Of a DNA stretch of 6,088 nt, positions 5,600 to 6,088 are shown piece by piece. The translations under genes and the position numbers were made by a program. Within the stretch, counting starts at the first letter, position 1, and each line of letters begins with the position of its first letter. The stretch lies in the NCBI GenBank assembly GCA_031263625.1, contig JAISFK010000323.1:1-6088 (forward strand), in the 5' to 3' direction. The notes beneath the pieces are model-generated. The model saw nothing but the letters and a program-made list of their open reading frames with translations, had not been told where the DNA came from and did not search any database. This DNA comes from Clostridiales bacterium. Lineage in GTDB: Bacteria; Bacillota; Clostridia; WRLR01.

Positions 5600-5607
5600 G
5601 CCTATTT

Positions 5608-5694
5608 GGAGAGGTCGCCTAGCCTGGCTTAGGGCGCTCGCCTGGAAAGCGGGTAAACGGAAACGTTTCGCGGGTTCAAATCCCGCTCTCTCCG
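5608..5694 (+). tRNA. tRNA-Ser (anticodon GGA)
   Basis: This is a complete class II tRNA. The acceptor stem is GGAGAGG (5608-5614) with TCTCTCC (5687-5693), including one G-T pair, and the discriminator is G5694. The anticodon stem CTCGC/GCGGG surrounds the loop CTGGAAA (5642-5648), with GGA at 5644-5646, reading UCC/UCU serine codons. The long variable arm AAACG-GAAA-CGTTT (5655-5668) is typical of serine tRNA. The T arm GCGGG-TTCAAAT-CCCGC spans 5670-5686. CCA is not encoded and must be added after transcription. The gene has its own promoter and a strong terminator. Confidence 0.97.
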
Positions 5695-5734
5695 ATTCGG
5701 ACACACGCGAACACAGGAAGCCGGCCTTGTCCAA

Positions 5735-5776
5735 AGAAAACGCCCGCCGCAGATCTCCCTGCGGCGGGCGTTTTTT
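5735..5776 (+). terminator. Bidirectional rho-independent terminator between convergent tRNA genes
   Basis: A perfect 12-base stem, CGCCCGCCGCAG (5741-5752) and CTGCGGCGGGCG (5759-5770), has a 6-base loop. It is followed by TTTTTTC on the plus strand and by TTTTCTTT on the minus strand. It ends tRNA-Ser(GGA) about 45 bases after the mature 3' end, and it can equally stop transcripts of the minus-strand tRNA-Ser(GCT). Confidence 0.93.
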
Positions 5777-5801
5777 CTTGTGATTACCTGTCAACCACAA
5801 T

Positions 5802-5841
5802 TCCGAACAGCCCGCTAACAAAGATGAAGCGGGGGTTCGGA
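5802..5841. repeat. Inverted repeat downstream of tRNA-Ser(GCT)
   Basis: TCCGAAC-AG-CCCGC (5802-5815) pairs with GCGGG-G-GTTCGGA (5829-5841) around a 13-base loop, giving 12 pairs with a small internal asymmetry. It has no T-tract on either side. It lies in the 3' trailer of the minus-strand tRNA precursor, between the tRNA and the terminator. It may mark a processing site or a palindromic repeat. Confidence 0.6.
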
Positions 5842-5856
5842 TTCGACATAACTAAG

Positions 5857-5945
5857 CGGAGAAGCCGGGATTCGAACCCGGGCTAGAGTTGCCCCTACTA
5901 ACGGTTTAGCAAACCGTCCCCTTCAGCCTACTTGGGTACTTCTCC
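5857..5945 (-). tRNA. tRNA-Ser (anticodon GCT)
   Basis: This is a complete class II tRNA on the minus strand. The acceptor stem GGAGAAG/CTTCTCC has seven perfect pairs, with discriminator G at 5857. The D stem is CCC/GGG. The anticodon stem ACGGT/ACCGT encloses the loop TTGCTAA, with GCT at 5910-5908, reading AGC/AGU serine codons. The variable arm contains AGGG-GCAA-CTCT, and the T arm is CCGGG-TTCGAAT-CCCGG. CCA is not encoded. It is convergent with tRNA-Ser(GGA) and shares its terminator. Confidence 0.97.
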
Positions 5946-5958
5946 AAAGTTGGCGCAA

Positions 5959-5976
5959 GCGCACGCGCGCGCGCGT
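5959..5976. repeat. Alternating purine-pyrimidine (CG)n tract
   Basis: Eighteen bases of strict alternation, mostly CG with one CA step, lie in the leader of tRNA-Ser(GCT), 14 bases before the mature 5' end. Such tracts can adopt Z-DNA under negative supercoiling and are prone to slippage. No function is implied by the sequence itself. Confidence 0.7.
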
Positions 5977-6022
5977 CTGAAATCGCAATTCCAGCATTAA
6001 TTCAATTTCAATTTCTTTGCCC

Positions 6023-6051
6023 ATTATACTATCTGGCTTGCCAACAGTCAA
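6023..6051 (-). promoter_or_regulatory. Promoter of tRNA-Ser(GCT)
   Basis: On the minus strand TTGACT (6051-6046) is followed after 17 bases by a perfect TATAAT (6028-6023). This is a strong sigma-70-type promoter. It gives a leader of about 70 bases before the mature tRNA and includes the alternating CG tract. Confidence 0.88.
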
Positions 6052-6052
6052 G

Positions 6053-6070
6053 GCCATCCGCGCGGATGGC
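6053..6070. promoter_or_regulatory. Perfect 18-base palindrome between divergent promoters
   Basis: GCCATCCGC (6053-6061) is followed directly by its reverse complement GCGGATGGC (6062-6070). It lies one base upstream of the -35 of the tRNA-Ser(GCT) promoter and 11 bases before a second -35-like hexamer pointing right. The spot suits a dimeric regulator. As a hairpin without a spacer loop it is less convincing as a terminator, although GAAAATTTTT follows. Confidence 0.5.
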
Positions 6071-6081
6071 GAAAATTTTTA

Positions 6082-6087
6082 TTGACT
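6082..6087 (+). promoter_or_regulatory. Probable -35 box of a rightward gene beyond the window
   Basis: TTGACT is preceded by the A/T-rich stretch GAAAATTTTTA, which resembles an UP element. The -10 and the gene would lie outside the window, so only half of the signal can be seen. Confidence 0.4.
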
Positions 6088-6088
6088 T

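Noticed and set aside
5273..5821. A 182-codon minus-strand open frame
   Set aside because: It runs antisense through tRNA-Ser(GGA), its promoter and the terminator, and contains GFEPA, the usual false peptide opposite a tRNA T arm.
6053..6083. Rho-independent terminator
   Set aside because: The palindrome has no loop spacer, the T-run starts 5 bases after it, and no gene points into it from the left; a promoter-region operator fits better.

Overview
The window comes from a GC-rich, probably anaerobic bacterium. It carries part of an rnf operon (ion-pumping ferredoxin:NAD+ oxidoreductase) in the order rnfC-rnfD-rnfG, as in clostridial and other anaerobe operons that continue with rnfE-rnfA-rnfB. 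Ribosome binding sites are strong and G-rich, the promoters are of ordinary sigma-70 type, and neither tRNA gene encodes its CCA end. I cannot name the species. A Clostridia-like or similar gut/anaerobe lineage is an inference only.

Layout. 1-3533 (minus strand): rnfC (2202-3533), a 258-base gap, rnfD (585-1943), then rnfG (from 581, running off the left edge just before its FMN-attachment motif). RnfC is of ordinary size. RnfD has an unusual Pro/Ala/Gln-rich N-terminal extension of about 120 residues, and RnfG has a Gly/Ser-rich linker. 3534-3895: AT-rich intergenic region between the divergent rnfC and an aldo/keto reductase gene. 3896-4816 (plus): a YdhF-type aldo/keto reductase with an intact catalytic tetrad. 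4817-5510: gene-free, with degenerate GCGCGAG-type repeats, a 34-base direct repeat and a dispersed-type palindromic element. 5511-5945: two convergent serine tRNA genes (GGA plus, GCT minus) around a bidirectional terminator, each with its own promoter. 5946-6088: leader and promoter of the minus tRNA, a perfect 18-base palindrome, and the -35 of a gene reading out to the right.

The most interesting feature is a roughly 70-base hairpin element present twice at about 90% identity. It precedes rnfD on the minus strand (1971-2040) and the aldo/keto reductase on the plus strand (3763-3831), in the same orientation relative to the downstream gene. Its palindromic core is kept by a compensatory T-A to C-G change and a G-U wobble, which suggests that the structure is selected. 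Both downstream genes are oxidoreductase genes, so a shared leader/regulatory RNA, an operator, or a small mobile hairpin element are the main options.

Together, RnfC (NADH/FMN/Fe-S), RnfD (membrane, covalent FMN) and RnfG (membrane-anchored, covalent FMN) form part of one electron-transfer chain. The reductase is probably an independent NAD(P)H-linked cytoplasmic enzyme. The tRNA block is a separate transcription unit.
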